Assembly: GCA_002698785.1 (NCBI GenBank)
Contig: PAAG01000041.1
Location: 20,086 to 84,085 of the forward strand
Direction: 5' to 3'
From: Verrucomicrobiales bacterium
GTDB taxonomy: Bacteria > Verrucomicrobiota > Verrucomicrobiia > Verrucomicrobiales > DEV007
DNA: 64,000 bases
The notes under the pieces were generated by a model, which was not told the DNA's origin, made no database searches, and worked only from the letters and a program-made list of their open reading frames with translations. The position numbers and the translations under genes are program-made. Below, one piece after another: positions 15,101-21,100 of the stretch. Each line of letters begins with the position of its first letter. Position 1 is the first letter of the stretch.

Positions 15101-18100
15101 AAACGGTCCAGATACTGCAGACCTCGACGAGACGGATGCCGGTCTGACTGCTTCTGGTGATTTCTCCGTCAGTGATCCTGAAGTGGCCGATGTTGTTACG
15201 GCTTCCGTTGCGTCGGTATCGGCGACAGGCAATGTGAACGGAATCGATAATGCTACGCTCCTCGCGATGTTAAGCGTTGGAACCAATCCTGTGATCGGCG
15301 GATCTTCGACAAGCGGTACGATCAATTGGGCATTCGATTCCGGCTCGGAGGCTTTCAATTTCCTCAACACTGGAGAGACGCTTGAGTTGGAATACTCGGT
15401 CCGCGCCACAGATGACGGCGGTGCCTTTACCGAGGAAACAGTGACAATTACGATTACGGGCACGAATGATGGCCCTGTAGCTGTGGATGACGGAACATTT
15501 CAGGATGTCTGGCAGCTGGGAGTCGATAATGGGAACAACAGTGACTTCACTAACGAGGGTGCGAACACGGATGAGCATTACTATTTTGCTGGCACCTATA
15601 CGACTCGACTGGATGGAAGCTCCGACTTGAATCCGGTTCGTGATGAACCGTTCTCCAGTTTCGACAGGGCACTGACGAATGGAGATCCAAACAACTTCAT
15701 CCATTTCAATCTCCGTCCTGATCAGTTGGATAATGAGTTCCAGATCGTGATTGATAACATTTCGAATAATGTGACGAATGGCCCGATCACTTTCGAGGTG
15801 GTATTCAATGGAAACGTTGTTTTCACTGACACGGTCACTACAGCAGGCGGAGGGATCTTTACATCACCTGTGTTCACGGGCGCATCTGTCGGTGCGACTA
15901 CAGGAGATAATGTGATTGAGATTCGTCGTACGACCTTGAATGGCGGATGGATGCAGTTCGACCGAATCAACTTGCAGGAAAGTGCAGTCATTTCCGTTGG
16001 TGAGGACGACGTGCTGTCCGTGTCGGCAGGCGAAGGCGTTCTGGTAAATGATACCGACCCTGATATCGATGGAGTAGCTCCTGATGACTCTATCACTGTG
16101 ACAGCGCACGATGCCCACAGCGCCGCAGGCGGAGTTGTGATAGTGAATGCAGACGGAAGCTACACCTACGACTCCAACGGGCGTTTCAACTACCTCGCAC
16201 TCGGGGAGTCGGCTACGGATACTTTCACTTACACCATCAGCGACTCTCAGGGAGCGACCGATACGGCTACAGTGACAGTGACGATCCTTGGTTCGAACGA
16301 TGCACCGAATGCAGTTGATGACGGCACGTTCGAGGAAGTATGGCGCCTCGGTGTTGATAACAACAACACGGGTGAGTTCGAGCAGGAAGGCGGGACTAAT
16401 GCCGCACCAGGCAATCCAAATCTGCGCGATGACGACTACTACTTCACTGGTGAATACGGCGGAACGATAGGCACAGTTCCGGAAGACGAAGCTATCAACG
16501 ACGGAATTGGCGGTTCGAGCCGCGTTTACGGATTTGAGCGTGCCCTTATCTTTTCGGGAGCTGATTCTACCAACCGAATTCACTTCAATCTAGATCCGGG
16601 ACAACTGAACGATGAGTTCCAGTTCAGCATCGATTTTATCGGTATTGGCGGACCTAACGTCGGCGGTGTAGACGTCGAGATTCTCTTCAATGGTGTCGTG
16701 ATTCACACTGAGTCCCTCGCCGGGGGAGGCTTGGTGACAACAGATGTGTTCGACGGCGCTTCGGTCGGTGCGATCACGGGAGACAATGTTCTCACCATTC
16801 GCCGAACTGATACGAATGGAGGGTGGATTACCATCGATACGCTGGCGCTCGAAGCTCGTCAGGAATTGATCACTACAGAGGATGATGTAGTGAACGTTTC
16901 TGCTACGGAGGGAGTGTTGTCGAACGATTCGGATCCTGATTTCTCAGATACGGTATCAGTTTCCGCTTTCGACGCGACGAGTGCAGGCGGGGCGACTGTG
17001 GTCGTCAATGCAGACGGTAGTTTCACCTACGATCCTACCGGTGTATTCGATTATCTTGCTCAGGGCGAGACCTATATCGATACCTTCCAATACACGATTA
17101 CTGATCTGCAAGGCGAGACAGACACCGCCACAGTGACCCTCACCGTTCGTGGTATCAACGATGCACCCGAGCTCGCCAACGTCTCAATCACCGATGAAAA
17201 CGAAGGATCACAAACATCCCTGACTGGTCGAATCGACGACGCCGATTTTGCAGGCGACGGATATACTCTGACCATTGACTGGGGCGACCCGAATGCTCCG
17301 GGAGTGGAAGCCATTGACCTTTCAACACTCACGGCGTCTCAAGGGACATACAATGCGACCACAGGTGAATTTGAAATTTTCCACGTCTATGTCGACGACG
17401 ATCCTACCGCTACTGCGCAGGATTCCTATTCCGTGTCTGTTCAAGTCTGGGAGACCCTAGGTTACAAACTGCAGGCCCATTACAACTTCGACAGCGGAGA
17501 CGCGACGGATTCCACCGACAACAATAACGATGGAGCCGTAACTGGCGGAACGGTCTCGTTTACCGAAGATACGGCATCGGCTCTGGGTGGTGGTCAATCC
17601 GCTTCGACGGCACAGTCCGGATACATCTCGGTCGCAAGCTCTTCATCCCTTGAAGATGTGAACGATCAGATGACCGTCTCTTTCTGGCTCAAGGCAGAAG
17701 CGACCGACAACCCTGATTGGGTTCGTATCATTCGGAAGGGAGATGAAGCCAATAACGGCACAGCGACCTGGATGGTGAATCGTGATTCAAATACCGATTC
17801 GGTAGGCATGCGCACGGACACATTCGGGACAGGTGGTGCATTCAATCAGAATCGCCACCGGAATGTTGACGAGAATGGTGTGGCTACTCTCGACGACGAT
17901 CTGCTTGATGGGAACTGGCACCTCGTGACCTACGTAATCGATGGAACATCGACGAAGGAATTTATCGACGGTCAGTTAAACAGCACAAAAACTGTTCCGA
18001 TTGGGGATGGTCTCTCCAATACGGCTGATCTTCGAATTCTTGGTAGAGGCAGCGGTAGTCAGGCGATCAATGGGTCGATGGACGATGTTGCCATCTGGAA

Positions 18101-21100
18101 TCGTCCGCTCACCGATGCGGAGGTTGCCCAGCTTGCGCTGGCCCCCGTTCCCGTGAACGTGAAGAGCGCGGTCGTGAATGTCACAACTACGGTCACTAAC
18201 GTTGATCCAGACCTTGCTGTGAATGTAGCTACGGAAATCGATGAGGATGATACGCTCGTCGTGACCGGCTCCTACACCGACCCGGGTCTCTACGACACGC
18301 AGACTCTGGTCATCGACTGGGACGATCCGAATGCTGCTGCAGATTCGACCTTTGCGATTTCTTCGGTCTTTAGCGTAAATCCGATGGGAGGATCTCCCAT
18401 AGCAAACCTCGCGGTAAACGACACGATCTCCAGTTCGACTGATGGAGCGGTCCTAACGATCACCGCTATCAATACGACGACCGGAGAAGTCAGTTTCAGT
18501 GTTTCCCACCAATACCTCGATGATGGTGTGATTGGTGGAAATGCAACGGCAAGTGACGACTCCACGATCACCTTCACGATCACGGATGACGATACGGGAG
18601 GTGACGTCGAAACCGCCGTTGTAACTGTGAACAATGTGATCCCGTCAGTCTCCCTGAATGCTGTCACAGGTATCAGTGAGAATGGAACGGCGGTCCTAAC
18701 CGGCTCGATTACGGATGCTGGAAAAGAGGATGCCCACACTTTTGTGGTGGACTGGGGCGATGCGAACGATCTCTCGAACGCGACTTTCGCCATCCCGGCG
18801 ACCTCAAGCCTTACAGTGAGCGATACCTTCAACAGTTCGACTGATGACAGTGTGCTCACAATCACTGGTATCAACCTGACTACAGGTGAGATCACATTCA
18901 GTGTGACACACCAGTACCTCGATGATGGAGTGTCAGCGACTCCGTTCAACGGAGCAAACGGAACAGCATCGGACACAGCAACAATCACTGCCGCTGTCTA
19001 CGATGACGACATGACCGGTGTGGCTGGTTATTCAGGAACTATTTTTACAGAAGGTAGTGACTTGAATGGCTATTGGCAGTTTGAAGACGGTACCGGTTCC
19101 AGTGTGGCGATCGATTCCTCCGGAAACGGCTACCATGCAACGGCAAATGGTGATATCACGTTCGGGAACGGAAGCGCTTACAATCCGCTAGGCGAGTCGG
19201 TGGAGTTCGACGGAAATGGAGATTACTTCAGCACCGGAGCAACTGCAGGAGAACTCGGTTTTGGCGGTGATTTCACGGCAAGCGCCTGGATCTACCTCGA
19301 TGACCTGACTGGCGATAAGACAGTCTTCGGAACGGATTCCTCCGGTGCAAACAATGGCTTGCACTTGGTGATTCGAAACGGACGTGCCCACTTCGGTTTC
19401 TTCAGTAATGACACTGGGGGTACCCAGGTGCTCAATACAGGGCAATGGTATCACGTAACTTGGCGATACACCTCTGCCACGGGCGAGCAGGCTCTCTTTG
19501 TCGACGGTTCATTGGACCGTGCTACCACGGGGCACGCTGCTTTCGCAGGCACGGCAAACGAAGTCGTCATCGGTCGATGGAGCGGGGGAGGAACTCGCTA
19601 CTTCGATGGTCTGATGGACGAGGTGTCCGTGATAGGGCGCTCATTGAGTGACATCGAAATTGCCGCACTTGCGGCGCAGGGCCCCATTCCACCAAGCGTT
19701 GCTTCGACTACCGTGGAGATCTCTAACGTAGGTCCAGTCACATCGCTCGATCCGGTAACAACGATCGACGAAAATGGAACGGCGGTATTGAATGGAACAA
19801 TCGCCGATCCGGGGCTTCTCGATAGCCATCACGTGACGGTTGATTGGGATGACGACAATGATACTGCCGACGCGACTTTTGACTTCGATGCAATTTTCTC
19901 CATCGATCCGAATACGGGAGCGTTAACGCAGGAGTTGATGGTTGGAGCGATGTTCAACTCCACTTCGGACGATTCGGTTCTTGAAATCACCGGAGTGAAC
20001 ACGACAACCGGTGAGATCACTTTTACGGTTTCACACCAGTATCTCGACGATGGGGCCAGCAGTCCGGATTACTCTGACAGTGCGAATGGAACTGCCTCCG
20101 ATGCACCTGTGATCAAGGTGTCTGTGGTAGATGACGATCAGCCTACCTATTCTTCGGTGGTCGGATCTGACGACGATCTGACTGGCTACTGGCGTTTTGA
20201 GGAAAACACAGGAGCAACGACTGTTCACGATTCATCGGGCAATGATCGGGAGGGCGAGTTGATTGGAGACGCAGCTCTTGGTGGTAGCAGTGCTTACACC
20301 TCTCTAGGTGGTGTGCTGACACTTGATGGAAATGGCGATTACTATTCGACTGGGGCTACTGCCGGAGACCTTGGGTTCGGGGGTGACTTTACTGCCAGTG
20401 CCTGGGTGAACTTTGATTCCGCGACAGGCGACATGACTGTCTTCGGAACAATGACGAGTGGTGCGAACAATGGTTTACACCTTGTGATCCGAGATGGTCG
20501 TGCTCATTTTGGATTCTTCGGGAACGATACTCCCGGAACGCAAACACTAAATACCGGTGAGTGGTATCACATCACTTGGCGATATACCTCCGCAACTCAG
20601 GAACAGGCCATCTTCGTCAACGGGGCACTTGATAGAGCGCTTACCGGAAAGACACCTTTCACCGGCCTTTCGAACGAAGTGGTGATTGGACGATGGAATA
20701 CCAGTGGCAGGTTCTTCGATGGAATGATGGACGAGGTTTCCATTATCGGTAGATCACTCTCTGCAGATGAGATTGCTGCAATGGCCGCTACTGGGCCTGA
20801 AATGGCAGGAATGGCGACGACGACTGTGACCATCAACAACGTTGATCCCACGGTTTCCCTGGACCCTGTTTCAGGTGTCGATGAGAACGGCACAGCAACT
20901 GTCACTGGGACCATTACTGATATCGGACGCCTGGATAGTCATCGACTTGTCCTTGACTGGGATGATGCAAATGACACAGCTGATGCGACGTTTGATCTGA
21001 CGGCGATCTACGAAGCCGATTCTGCAAATGGGTCTTTGACCCAGCTTCTCGGCACGGCGGGTTACACGACGTTTAACTCTTCCACTGATGACAGTGTATT

